Assembly (NCBI GenBank): GCA_016712225.1
Contig: JADJRL010000003.1
Span: 1,501,501 to 1,565,500 of the forward strand
From: Candidatus Defluviibacterium haderslevense
GTDB taxonomy: Bacteria; Bacteroidota; Bacteroidia; Chitinophagales; Saprospiraceae
Length of the DNA stretch: 64,000 nt
Direction of reading: 5' to 3'
Part shown: one piece after another, positions 9,901 through 18,614 of the stretch
How positions within the stretch are numbered: position 1 is the stretch's first letter
How the letters are laid out: each line of letters opens with the position of its first letter
Notes under the pieces: generated by a model
What the model was told of the DNA's origin: nothing
What the model saw: the letters and a program-made list of their open reading frames with translations, nothing else
Database searches by the model: none
Made by a program: the position numbers and the translations under genes

Positions 9901-10190
9901 CTAAAAAAGTATATGCACCAAATGTAATCTCTCCAAATGGAGATCAAATAAATGATTATTTTTTCATCCAAGGCGAAGAGGGATCTATAGTAAAAACATT
10001 AGTCATATATGATCGATGGGGAGAGAAGATATTTGAGGCGATTAACAGGCCAATTAATTCACCAAATTCTGGATGGGATGGAACATTCCATTCAAAAGAA
10101 TTAACACCTGGTGTTTATGTGTATTATGCTCTAGTTCTGACTGAGGGAAAGAATAATGAAATATTCGGTGAAATAACACTATTAAAATAA
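6948..10190 (+). CDS. Giant Cys-repeat T9SS type B protein, tandem copy 1
   Basis: The product has 1080 residues. A signal peptide (1-29, ending SVLAQ) precedes a CCCG motif and a carbohydrate-binding-like beta domain (about 35-225). HYR-like domains with paired Cys follow (about 225-460). Nine repeats of about 40 residues then occupy about 465-830, each with a Cys followed 17-20 residues later by the motif CDSI or CDSL. The C-terminus (about 985-1080) reads NVISPNGDQINDYF and IYDRWGEKIFE, which is the CHU_C/T9SS type B sorting domain. It is likely a cell-surface or secreted adhesin-like protein. The stretch 7695-10046 is almost identical to 11008-13359 in the next gene, while the N-terminal thirds differ. 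Confidence 0.85.
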   Translation: MKISNRYFLRLILGTIIFQFFSSKSVLAQLKCCCGAAMEIDLPGLDFEFDPYPLPLGFIPYTAVSSFGPWIVTQGAVDHGDKDYCGGLSSGNPNGPSTFMDLYGSPPTGGAAGTVIYPLTGLIPGNTYYIEFWYATFTANGNFSANLKIENGSWLNVSWTANNPGNVVWLKKTYSFIAKATTSVLSFTDTGSSSSIIQIGMLLDDIKIFSCPGDQEGPMVNNPPEDTEVSCDKEIPIIPILTFSDNCDINPKVSFTEKIEIINPCYKKLTRTWRMEDACGNINNEEQIIDIIDKNPPQYIKLPESKMVYCEEDVTKEFNDWIKLNGNAIAIDECDKVSWRQVINHTLNKSCDSVKVDFIATDQCGQENQESAYFIVRDTIIPKFVIRPQDKNIVCKPNKLDSLNVWLQSYGNSRTGKDCDTVIMRYQYDGDITKNPIQVMFYTSDRCGNIDSSIASFSYRAGNDTFQITDYSCSYIKNSKDTIIYSTNECDSIVIIDRIKRNSDSVVLIRMTCDSSQKILDTLRLTNVYGCDSIIFLQYKIEAKHQNIIKKYDCELTQYKTDTIILQGQFCDSLSITEQIPLRRDSVKIERISCDKSMEGTTTNHFINNLGCDSIVVINTIYRAQQITRLVKQECGLLQSYIDTNKIVTANCDSLIITDHIGIPLDSTRIDGLTCDTNKVGVFIKKLINRLGCDSIVIETKQLAKTNYINIAKTTCKLSEAGKETELLINSYGCDSIIETVTTFIPSDTNHIIQYTCDVLKIGIDTARYITKLCDSLIITDYRFKAGDTVEISQYTCDLSKTRKDTTWLKNRIGCDSIIYSDIQYRPLKLEYAIDSIGCYNEKNGKIRILNSIDFKEPYELYVNGTNYNNENEITNLASGRYEIYIKDQRSCYRDSVKIEFVNPEELKTELGQDKEIESGTRVKVNLQTNKTLVNIYWTPKNISNCINCNEIEILIDQDTWIYSQGIDEHGCISLDSIYIRIKKSKKVYAPNVISPNGDQINDYFFIQGEEGSIVKTLVIYDRWGEKIFEAINRPINSPNSGWDGTFHSKELTPGVYVYYALVLTEGKNNEIFGEITLLK
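7695..10046 (+). repeat. Long direct repeat, copy A (about 2.35 kb)
   Basis: The segment aligns without gaps to 11008-13359 at a constant offset of 3313 bases, checked at both ends. Only scattered single-base differences are visible. Outside these limits the two genes differ strongly. Confidence 0.85.
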
Positions 10191-10254
10191 TAGATCAATG
10201 AATAAAGAATATAATAATTCAATTCACTAATAAAAATAGAAAACAAAAAGAATT

Positions 10255-13200
10255 TTGAAAAAAATTAAAATTAATTCTTACAAAATTAAAAATGATATAA
10301 TTATTATTAGTTTATTTTTATTATTTGCTGTTTTTGCTCAAATATTGTCAGCTCAAGTTAAATGTTGTTGTGGCAGTCCAAAAGAATTAGATTTTCCAGG
10401 ATTAGATTTTGAATTAAGTCCACTACCACCTTTAGGATGGTTTAATAATTATCAAGTAGGAAGTACATTGGGTGATTGGTTGATCATTTCAGGAGCAATT
10501 GACCATGTTGATAAAGAACATTATTTTAATACTAGTTCTGGTAATCCAAATGGACCTTCAAATTATGTAGATTTATTTGGTTCCCCAGGTTCTTCAGGTA
10601 CTATGATTTATCCATTAACGGGTTTAACACCGGGCTTCCTTTACACAATTGAATTTTATTATGCAAAATTCAATTTACCAGGAAGATTTATAGCCAATTT
10701 GAGTATAGGAAACGGCACATGGTTAAACGTTAATTGGACAGCAGGGAATCCCGGAAATAGTATTTGGCTTAAAGCTTCTTATAATTTTACGGCTCAAGCC
10801 TCTAGTACTAATCTACAATTTAAAGATATAAGTGGAATAACCACTTCAGGCGGAATTGGAGTATTAATTGATGATATTAAAATATTTGAATGTCCAGGTG
10901 ATTTAGAAAAACCAATGGTCATTAATCCACCAGAGGATATTGAGGTATCATGTGAAAAAGATGTACCAGCGACACCAACATTAATGTTTAGTGATAATTG
11001 TGATGTAAATCCAAAAGTTAGTTTTACAGAAAAGATTGAAATTATAAATCCATGCTATAAAAAACTTACCAGAACATGGCGAATGGAAGATGCGTGTGGC
11101 AACATTAATAACGAAGAACAAATCATTGACATTATAGATAAAAATCCACCCCAATATATAAAATTGCCTGAGAGTAAAATGGTATATTGTGAAGAAGATG
11201 TCACAAAAGAATTTAATGATTGGATTAAATTAAATGGGAATGCAATTGCGATAGATGAATGTGATAAAGTGAGTTGGAGACAAGTAATTAATCATACTCT
11301 AAATAAAAGTTGTGATAGTGTTAAGGTTGATTTTATAGCAACAGATCAGTGTGGACAAGAAAATCAAGAGAGTGCTTATTTTATTGTAAGAGATACAATT
11401 ATTCCAAAATTTGTTATCAGACCACAAGACAAGAATATTGTATGTAAGCCCAATAAATTAGACTCATTAAATGTGTGGTTACAAAGTTATGGCAATTCAA
11501 CAATTGGTAAAGATTGTGATACTGTGATTATGAGCTATCAATATGATGGGGATATAACAAAAAACCCAATTCATGTAATGTTTTATACATCAGATAGATG
11601 TGGAAACATAGATAGCAGTATGGCAAGTTTTAGCTATAGAGCAGGAAATGATACATTTCAAATTACAGATTATTCATGTAGTTATATTAGAAATTCAAAA
11701 GATACCATTATTTATCATACTAGTGAATGTGATAGTGTTGTAATCACAGAAAGGATAAAAAGAAATTCAGATAGTGTAGTATTAATAAGAATGACTTGTG
11801 ACTCGAGTCAAAAAATATTGGATACCCTACGATTAACAAATGTATATGGATGTGATTCAATTATTTTTTTGCAGTATAAAATAGAAGCAAAACATCAAAA
11901 TATAATCAAAAAATATGATTGTCAATTAACTCAATATAAAACGGATACCATTATATTACAAGGTCAATTTTGTGATTCATTAATCATCACAGAACAAATA
12001 CCGTTGAGAAGAGACAGTGTAAAAATTGAAAGAATAAGTTGTGATAAATCAATGGAAGGAACTACAACGAATCATTTTATAAATAATTTGGGTTGTGATA
12101 GTATAGTAGTAATAAATACCATTTATCGAGCCCAACAGATTACAAGATTAGTTAAGCAAGAGTGTGGTTTATTGCAATCTTATATAGACACGAACAAAAT
12201 AGTAACAGCTAATTGTGACAGTCTGATAATCACAGATCATATTGGAATTCCATTAGATAGTACGAGGATTGATGGATTAACCTGCGATTCCAATGAAGTT
12301 GGTGTATTTATAAAGAAATTAATCAATCGATTGGGTTGTGACAGTATCGTTATTGAAACCAAACAATTGGCAAAAACGAATTATATAAATATTGTAAAAA
12401 CGACATGCAAATTATCAGAGGCAGGTAAAGAAACAGAGGTACTCATAAATAGTTATGGGTGTGATAGTATAATAGAAACCGTAACAACATTTATTCCTTC
12501 AGACACAAATCATATTATTCAGTACACTTGTGATGTATTGAAAATTGGAATCGACACTGCTCGATATATTACAAAATTATGCGATAGTTTAATTATTACT
12601 GATTACCGATTTAAAGCAGGAGACATGGTTGAAATAAGTCAATATACTTGTGATTTATCAAAAACAAGAAAAGATACAACGTGGTTAAAAAACAGAATTG
12701 GATGTGATAGCATTATTTACAGCGATATACAATATCGTCCATTAAAACTGGAATATGCAATAGATTCTATAGGATGTTATAATGAAAAAAACGGCAAAAT
12801 TAGAATTCTAAATAGTAGCGATTTTAAAGAACCGTATGAACTTTATGTTAATGGAACAAACTATAACAATGAAAATGAAATTACAAACCTAGCTAGTGGA
12901 AGGTATGAAATATATATAAAGGATCAAAGATCATGTTATAGTGATTCAGTGAAAATAGAATTTGTAAATCCAGAAGAATTAAAAACAGAATTAGGACAGG
13001 ACAAGGAAATAGAAAGCGGTACGCGAGTAAAAGTTAATTTGCAAACGAACAAGACTTTGGTTAATATTTATTGGACACCAAAAAATATCAGCAATTGTAT
13101 AAATTGTAATGAAATAGAAATATTGATAGATCAAGACACATGGATATATAGTCAAGGAATTGATGAACATGGATGTATAAGTTTAGATTCTATATATATA

Positions 13201-13503
13201 CGAATAAAGAAATCTAAAAAAGTATATGCACCAAATGTAATCTCTCCAAATGGAGATCAAATAAATGATTATTTTTTCATCCAAGGCGAAGAGGGATCTA
13301 TAGTAAAAACATTAGTCATATATGATCGATGGGGCGAGAAGATATTTGAAGCGATTAACGAACCAATTAATTCACCGAATTCAAGATGGGATGGAACATT
13401 CCATTCACAAGAATTAACACCTGGTGTGTATGTGTATTATGCACAGGTGAAAACAGAAAAGGATATTGTTGAATTATTTGGGGAAATTACATTATTAAGA
13501 TGA
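10255..13503 (+). CDS. Giant Cys-repeat T9SS type B protein, tandem copy 2
   Basis: The 1082-residue paralogue lies 64 bases after copy 1. It starts at TTG, with a signal peptide ending ILSAQ followed by the same CCCG motif. The N-terminal binding-like domain (about 40-230) is clearly related to that of copy 1 but diverged, as in GWFNNYQVGSTLGDW against GFIPYTAVSSFGPW. From about residue 250 onwards the two are almost identical, with scattered substitutions (for example GNSTIG for GNSRTG, SSDF for SIDF). The last 40 residues diverge again. Domain order is signal, binding-like domain, HYR-like domains, nine CDSI repeats, type B sorting domain. The pattern suggests recent conversion or duplication of the repeat body with selection for different N-terminal heads. 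Confidence 0.85.
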   Translation: MKKIKINSYKIKNDIIIISLFLLFAVFAQILSAQVKCCCGSPKELDFPGLDFELSPLPPLGWFNNYQVGSTLGDWLIISGAIDHVDKEHYFNTSSGNPNGPSNYVDLFGSPGSSGTMIYPLTGLTPGFLYTIEFYYAKFNLPGRFIANLSIGNGTWLNVNWTAGNPGNSIWLKASYNFTAQASSTNLQFKDISGITTSGGIGVLIDDIKIFECPGDLEKPMVINPPEDIEVSCEKDVPATPTLMFSDNCDVNPKVSFTEKIEIINPCYKKLTRTWRMEDACGNINNEEQIIDIIDKNPPQYIKLPESKMVYCEEDVTKEFNDWIKLNGNAIAIDECDKVSWRQVINHTLNKSCDSVKVDFIATDQCGQENQESAYFIVRDTIIPKFVIRPQDKNIVCKPNKLDSLNVWLQSYGNSTIGKDCDTVIMSYQYDGDITKNPIHVMFYTSDRCGNIDSSMASFSYRAGNDTFQITDYSCSYIRNSKDTIIYHTSECDSVVITERIKRNSDSVVLIRMTCDSSQKILDTLRLTNVYGCDSIIFLQYKIEAKHQNIIKKYDCQLTQYKTDTIILQGQFCDSLIITEQIPLRRDSVKIERISCDKSMEGTTTNHFINNLGCDSIVVINTIYRAQQITRLVKQECGLLQSYIDTNKIVTANCDSLIITDHIGIPLDSTRIDGLTCDSNEVGVFIKKLINRLGCDSIVIETKQLAKTNYINIVKTTCKLSEAGKETEVLINSYGCDSIIETVTTFIPSDTNHIIQYTCDVLKIGIDTARYITKLCDSLIITDYRFKAGDMVEISQYTCDLSKTRKDTTWLKNRIGCDSIIYSDIQYRPLKLEYAIDSIGCYNEKNGKIRILNSSDFKEPYELYVNGTNYNNENEITNLASGRYEIYIKDQRSCYSDSVKIEFVNPEELKTELGQDKEIESGTRVKVNLQTNKTLVNIYWTPKNISNCINCNEIEILIDQDTWIYSQGIDEHGCISLDSIYIRIKKSKKVYAPNVISPNGDQINDYFFIQGEEGSIVKTLVIYDRWGEKIFEAINEPINSPNSRWDGTFHSQELTPGVYVYYAQVKTEKDIVELFGEITLLR
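11008..13359 (+). repeat. Long direct repeat, copy B (about 2.35 kb)
   Basis: This is the partner of 7695-10046 inside the second giant gene. The reading frame is kept in both copies. Confidence 0.85.
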
Positions 13504-13707
13504 GTATTTTATTTAATGATTCTTTTATATTTAAAACGATCTTGTTATAATATTTTATATTATTAAAGGAAAGAAAGTATCTACCTCTTATTTTCAATTC
13601 AATTAATAGGTTTAACAATTAATTTATAAATGGCATAAATTAAAGTTGTAAGAATGGCAGAAACAGTCTTATTTTTACAGTTTAAATAGAAAATTTTAAA
13701 GTAGATA

Positions 13708-14703
13708 ATGCGAGTAGCTATAGTTGGAGTCACAGGAATGGTGGGAAGAAAGATTCTCAATGTACTTGAGGAAGTTAATTTTCCAATTTCTCAATTAATT
13801 CCGGTTGCTTCTGATCGTTCCGTAGGAAAAACCCTCCATTGGAAGGGACAGGAATATACGATCTATAGTATGGAAAAGGCGATTAATATGAAACCACAAA
13901 TTGCCTTATTTTCAGCAGGTGGAAGCACATCTTTAGAATGGGCACCAAAATTTGTAGAGGTTGGTTGTTTTGTAATTGATAATTCTTCAGCTTTTAGAAT
14001 GGAAACAGATATTCCTTTGGTTGTTCCAGAAATTAATTCAAATGTGATAAATCAAGAAACTAAGTTAATAGCAAACCCAAATTGTTCAACGATACAATTA
14101 GTTATGGTTTTGAACCCACTCCATTCAAAATATAAATTAAAAAGATTAGTTATTTCGACCTATCAATCCTTTACGGGAACAGGAATGAAGGCAGTTCATC
14201 AATATGAAACTGAAAGAGATGGTAAGGATAGCCTAGAAAATAGAGTTTATGCGCATCCTATATTTGAAAATTGCATTCCACAATGTGATGTTTTTATAGA
14301 TAATGACTATACAAAGGAAGAAATGAAAATGGTTAACGAAACGCGAAAGATACTAAATGATGATCAAATTAGAATAACAGCAACTGCTGTTCGCGTTCCA
14401 GTTCATGGAGGCCATTCAGAATCTGTTAATATTGAATTTTATAATCAAGTTGAGATTAATGAAATAAAAAAAATTTTAAATAACACCAAAGGGGTCATTT
14501 TAATGGATAATCCAAAGCAATCCATATATCCGACACCATTGCAAGCTAAGGAAAAAAATGAAGTTTTAGTTGGTAGGATTAGAGTGGATGAATCACAAGA
14601 CAATACTATAAATCTATGGATTTGTGCGGATAACCTTAGAAAGGGAGCTGCAACAAATGCTGTCCAAATAGCTCAATATATTGTTAATCAACATTATATA
14701 TAA
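13708..14703 (+). CDS. asd: Aspartate-semialdehyde dehydrogenase
   Basis: The enzyme reduces aspartyl phosphate to aspartate semialdehyde with NADPH, the branch point to lysine/diaminopimelate, threonine and methionine, in the cytoplasm. The 331-residue length is normal. The N-terminal nucleotide-binding motif GVTGMVGR (7-14), the active-site Cys126 in NPNCSTIQ, and the catalytic His236 in RVPVHGGHSES are all present. The start is an ATG with coding sequence typical from the first codon. It is flanked by about 200-base gaps on both sides, so it is probably transcribed alone. Confidence 0.95.
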   Translation: MRVAIVGVTGMVGRKILNVLEEVNFPISQLIPVASDRSVGKTLHWKGQEYTIYSMEKAINMKPQIALFSAGGSTSLEWAPKFVEVGCFVIDNSSAFRMETDIPLVVPEINSNVINQETKLIANPNCSTIQLVMVLNPLHSKYKLKRLVISTYQSFTGTGMKAVHQYETERDGKDSLENRVYAHPIFENCIPQCDVFIDNDYTKEEMKMVNETRKILNDDQIRITATAVRVPVHGGHSESVNIEFYNQVEINEIKKILNNTKGVILMDNPKQSIYPTPLQAKEKNEVLVGRIRVDESQDNTINLWICADNLRKGAATNAVQIAQYIVNQHYI

Positions 14704-14880
14704 TTTTATTTTTTTATAAATTAAAATTGAAAGGAAATTTTAATTAAAAAGGAGTCAATATCCTTTGTTTATTCCTGATTTGGATAGATTTTTGCTAATA
14801 TTAAGTTACATTTATTAAATTAAAAAGTATAAAAAAATCAAATATTTAAAATTATTGAAATAATAATATAAGCGAGTAAG

Positions 14881-16239
14881 ATGAGAACAAGATTGGTTAT
14901 TTGGGGAACAAACGCAGAGGATGAAAAAGTACTTTTAGGAATTTCTTTGAATGTAGATGATAATAAGATTGAAATTAATATCATACCTGAGAAATTATGT
15001 ACAGAACATTTTTATAATCAAATGATGAGTCAATGGCGAGAAGGAGCAAATCTTGAAATGCCAGTGGAAACGGTCCAACGCACAATAGAATTAACAATGT
15101 CAGAAAGTATTCTTCCAGAAGACTTACGTGTTGAAAGAACGGATGTAATACAAAGAGCGCAAATGGAATGGCATTTTGTGGTTTTGTCGTCAAAATTATA
15201 CAGAAATTTTAAAAATGATTTAGAAGAACTTTCTAATAAAATAAAAAGATTAGAAGTATATGACAATGATTTATGGAATGATTTGAAACAATTTTGGGAA
15301 CATGTACAAAAGCATATTTATGATAAAAATTTATTAAGAGATCATTCTGATTCATTAAGGGAAAAGTCAAATTCGTTATTTGAAGAACTCAAAAAACTTC
15401 GGAAGATTTATGCGAATGAATTTTCTCAAAAATCTAAAGAAACGGCCTCTGGAATTATTAAAAAACTGGAAAAAATAGAGGAACGAATTAATAATGGATC
15501 TGCATTACAGCCTTTATTTAATGAATTAAAAGATATACAAAGTGAGTATAAAGCTCTTACATTGACTAAAGAAGATCGAGATTTAATATTTGTACGAATT
15601 GATCAATTATTCAATTTAATTAGAGAAAAGAGAGAACATAAAACAAAAAGCGCTACTAACCAAGAATCGAATACAGAAGAACGAATTAATAAAAGATATA
15701 AAGGATTAATTCAAGTTATTCGGACAATGGAAGGTTCAATATCTCGAGATCGGAAAGATATAGAATATGAAACGAAACGAATTCAAACGACTACAGAACA
15801 ATTGGAATCTCAAATCAGAGTTGCTAAAATTAGAATGATTGAAGACAGGATTCGATCTAAGCAAGAAAAACTGGAAGAATTATTAAAAACTAAAGTGAAT
15901 CTTGAAAAAGTAACTGAAAATATTAAAAAAAGAGCTGAAAGACAAGAACAAAAAAATTTAGATAATGCCCGTTTAAAAGAGGAAGAAAATAAAATTAAAG
16001 CCAAAATTACTAATGAAATTCAAACAGCCCAAGATGCCATTCAGGTTGAAGAGGAAAAATTACTCCAAGCAGCAGCCAAAATAAAGGAAGGTAGGAGGAA
16101 TAAAAAAATAGTATTAGAAAATAAAGATCAATCCGATATTCAGAATTCAGAAGCACAAAAAACTTTGGATGATCAACAAGAAAACAAAACGGATATTTCT
16201 AATCCCTTGACGGAAGAGGAAAAAAGGGAAGAGGAATAG
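14881..16239 (+). CDS. Charged coiled-coil protein of unknown function
   Basis: This 452-residue, soluble protein has no signal peptide. Residues 1-95 form a compact, non-repetitive domain beginning MRTRLVIWGTN and containing a conserved-looking WREGANLEMPVETVQRTIELT stretch. Residues about 95-430 are almost entirely charged helix rich in Glu, Lys, Arg and Gln, with heptad character, ending in an acidic tail. The layout is reminiscent of DUF349-type helical proteins but I do not recognise the family. The tyrosine ammonia-lyase gene starts only 17 bases after its stop, so it may be the first gene of the pigment operon or a read-through neighbour. Confidence 0.6.
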   Translation: MRTRLVIWGTNAEDEKVLLGISLNVDDNKIEINIIPEKLCTEHFYNQMMSQWREGANLEMPVETVQRTIELTMSESILPEDLRVERTDVIQRAQMEWHFVVLSSKLYRNFKNDLEELSNKIKRLEVYDNDLWNDLKQFWEHVQKHIYDKNLLRDHSDSLREKSNSLFEELKKLRKIYANEFSQKSKETASGIIKKLEKIEERINNGSALQPLFNELKDIQSEYKALTLTKEDRDLIFVRIDQLFNLIREKREHKTKSATNQESNTEERINKRYKGLIQVIRTMEGSISRDRKDIEYETKRIQTTTEQLESQIRVAKIRMIEDRIRSKQEKLEELLKTKVNLEKVTENIKKRAERQEQKNLDNARLKEEENKIKAKITNEIQTAQDAIQVEEEKLLQAAAKIKEGRRNKKIVLENKDQSDIQNSEAQKTLDDQQENKTDISNPLTEEEKREEE

Positions 16240-16256
16240 TAAATCAAGGTCAATTC

Positions 16257-17807
16257 ATGATAAGCAAAGAAGTAATAATAGGGTCAAATCCATTGACATT
16301 AAAGGAAATTGAAAGTATACTTTTTAGTAAGTATAAAATAAGTTTGTCTGACAAGGCTTTAAAGACGGTATCTGATTCTTATCAATTTTTAATTAATTTT
16401 TCAAAAGGGAAATTGATTTATGGAATTAATACAGGTTTTGGTCCAATGGCTCAATACAAAATTGGAGAAGAGAATCTAAAAAAACTACAATATAATTTAA
16501 TTCGGAGTCATTGTGCTGGTACCGGAGATCTATTGACGGAACTTGATACCAAGGCCCTAATGATTGCCAGATTAAATTCCTTAATGTTGGGTTATTCTGG
16601 TGTACACACAGATTTAGTTTACTTATTAATGCAACTCATCAATAAGAATATTTTTCCTCTTGTTTATCAACATGGTGGAGTTGGCGCTAGTGGAGACCTA
16701 GTACAATTGGCTCATTTAGCATTAGCTTTGATTGGAGAAGGCCAAGTTAAACATAAAGGAAGTATAATCATTACAGATCTGTTATTTAAGAAAGAAAAAC
16801 TTAAAGCATTATCTATTTATAAACGAGAAGGAATAGCAGTATTAAATGGTACATCAGCTATGACAGGAATCGGGTGTATTAATTTAATTTATTCGAAAAA
16901 ATTGTTAAACTGGGCAATTATCCTGTCAACATTAATTAATGAGATAGCAGAAGCATATGATGACCATTTTTCAAAAGAATTAAATCAAGTTAAAAAGCAT
17001 GAGGGGCAGAATTATGTTGCCAATAAAATGCGATTAATGTCTCAAGGAAGTCAATTAATAAAAAGACGTTCAGATGTATTATATAATAAACAAATTGACG
17101 AGCATATTTTAATTGATAAAGTTCAAGAATATTATTCGCTTCGATGTGTTCCTCAAATTCTAGGCCCTATATATGAAACCATTATTAAGGCAGAAGAAGT
17201 AGTAATAAACGAAATTAATTCAGTAAATGACAACCCAATTATAGATAAAAAAAATAAAGATGTATATCATGGAGGAAATTTTCATGGTGATTATGTTGCA
17301 CTAGAAATGGATAAATTGAAAATTGCAATTACAAAATTATCTATGTTATCTGAACGACAGCTTAATTATTTATTGAACGATAAATTAAATCAAAAATTGA
17401 CCCCATTTCTAAATCTTGGTACATTAGGGTTAAATTATGGGCTTCAAGGAATGCAATTTACTGCAACATCAACAGTAGCGGAATCACAGACATTAAGTAT
17501 GCCAAATTATATACACAGTATTCCTAATAATAATGACAATCAGGATATTGTAAGCATGGGCACAAATGGATCATTACTAACCAGAAAAGTTATTGATAAT
17601 GCATTTGAAGTTTTAGCAATTCACACTATTGCAGTTATGCAGGCTATTGATGTCATTGATTGTAGTAAAAAGTTATCTCCAAAAGGATTCAGTATTTATA
17701 AATCTTTTAGGAAAGTTTGTTCAAAAACAATAGAGGATAAACCGCTGTCTTCATCAATTGGTACTGCTATTATTTTTTTAAAGGAAAGTAATTTATCAGA
17801 TATATAA
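16257..17807 (+). CDS. Aromatic amino acid (tyrosine) ammonia-lyase
   Basis: The enzyme eliminates ammonia from tyrosine to give 4-coumarate, the aryl starter of flexirubin-type and aryl polyene pigments. The 516-residue protein carries the Ala-Ser-Gly triad that cyclises to the MIO cofactor (residues 144-146, in GGVGASGDLVQLAH), the YGINTGFGP loop (55-63), and the NSVNDNPIID and SIPNNNDNQDIVSMG blocks. It matches the Flavobacterium johnsoniae tyrosine ammonia-lyase in nearly every motif I can recall, including LIRSH (81-85) at the substrate-selectivity position. Histidine ammonia-lyase is the alternative reading, but the cluster context and the Flavobacterium match favour tyrosine. Confidence 0.9.
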   Translation: MISKEVIIGSNPLTLKEIESILFSKYKISLSDKALKTVSDSYQFLINFSKGKLIYGINTGFGPMAQYKIGEENLKKLQYNLIRSHCAGTGDLLTELDTKALMIARLNSLMLGYSGVHTDLVYLLMQLINKNIFPLVYQHGGVGASGDLVQLAHLALALIGEGQVKHKGSIIITDLLFKKEKLKALSIYKREGIAVLNGTSAMTGIGCINLIYSKKLLNWAIILSTLINEIAEAYDDHFSKELNQVKKHEGQNYVANKMRLMSQGSQLIKRRSDVLYNKQIDEHILIDKVQEYYSLRCVPQILGPIYETIIKAEEVVINEINSVNDNPIIDKKNKDVYHGGNFHGDYVALEMDKLKIAITKLSMLSERQLNYLLNDKLNQKLTPFLNLGTLGLNYGLQGMQFTATSTVAESQTLSMPNYIHSIPNNNDNQDIVSMGTNGSLLTRKVIDNAFEVLAIHTIAVMQAIDVIDCSKKLSPKGFSIYKSFRKVCSKTIEDKPLSSSIGTAIIFLKESNLSDI

Positions 17808-17852
17808 ATTTTTATTATTCATTAATAAGAATATTATCACAAAGAACACAAT

Positions 17853-18581
17853 ATGAAATATGCATTAATAACCGGAGGTTCAAGAGGAATTGGCAGGGCT
17901 GTGTGTTATAAATTGGCTGAAATGAAATACCATATTTTGTTGAACTACATTAACAATGATGATGAAGCACAAATCACAAAAGAACAAATAATGTTAAAAG
18001 GAGTGAAATGTGAATTAATTAAGTTTGACGTATCAGATAAGGAAGCATGTGAGCAGATATTAGGTACCTGGATTGAGAACAATAAAGAAAGTACTATAGA
18101 AGTATTAGTAAATAATGCAGGTAAGCGGCAAGATAATTTATTTGTATGGATGACTGATTTGCAATGGAAAGAGGTAATTTCAACGAGCCTTGATTCCTTT
18201 TTTTATGTAACACGTTTAGTATTAAATAAAATGGTCCATCAGCGGTATGGTAGAATTATAAATATGGCATCGCTATCTGGATTGAAAGGCAATGCCGGGC
18301 AAACCAATTATTCAGCGGCAAAGGCGGGTTTAATAGGAGCAACGAAAGCCTTGGCCCAGGAAGTAGCCCGTCGTGGTGTTACCGTTAATGTTGTTGCTCC
18401 AGGATTTATTCGAACTGACATGACTCAAGATTTAAATGAAAAACAATTATCTGATATTATTCCAATGCGAAGGTTTGGGACACCTGAAGAAGTAGCTGAA
18501 GTGGTTGGTTTTTTAGCCTCACCGGGAGCATCATATATCAGTGGAGAAGTCATTTCTGTAAATGGAGCGCTCTATTCATGA
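17853..18581 (+). CDS. 3-oxoacyl-ACP reductase, FabG-type (pigment cluster ketoreductase)
   Basis: This 242-residue short-chain dehydrogenase carries the NADPH motif GGSRGIG (8-14), NNAG (87-90) and the catalytic triad Ser140, Tyr153, Lys157 (NMAS and YSAAKAG). It should reduce the beta-keto group formed in each elongation round, comparable to ApeQ of aryl polyene clusters. It lies 45 bases after the ammonia-lyase and 33 before the first ketosynthase. No enoyl reductase is present in the cluster, which fits a product that keeps its double bonds. Confidence 0.9.
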   Translation: MKYALITGGSRGIGRAVCYKLAEMKYHILLNYINNDDEAQITKEQIMLKGVKCELIKFDVSDKEACEQILGTWIENNKESTIEVLVNNAGKRQDNLFVWMTDLQWKEVISTSLDSFFYVTRLVLNKMVHQRYGRIINMASLSGLKGNAGQTNYSAAKAGLIGATKALAQEVARRGVTVNVVAPGFIRTDMTQDLNEKQLSDIIPMRRFGTPEEVAEVVGFLASPGASYISGEVISVNGALYS

Positions 18582-18614
18582 TTTCTTTGGATTAATTATT
18601 TTAATTTTGCGTTT

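Noticed and set aside
14747..14766. Hairpin AAAAGGA...TCCTTT after asd as a terminator
   Set aside because: The stem is short and is not followed by a T tract.
16257..17807. Histidine utilisation (hutH) reading of the ammonia-lyase
   Set aside because: No other hut gene is near and the motifs track the Flavobacterium tyrosine ammonia-lyase; the surroundings are pigment genes.
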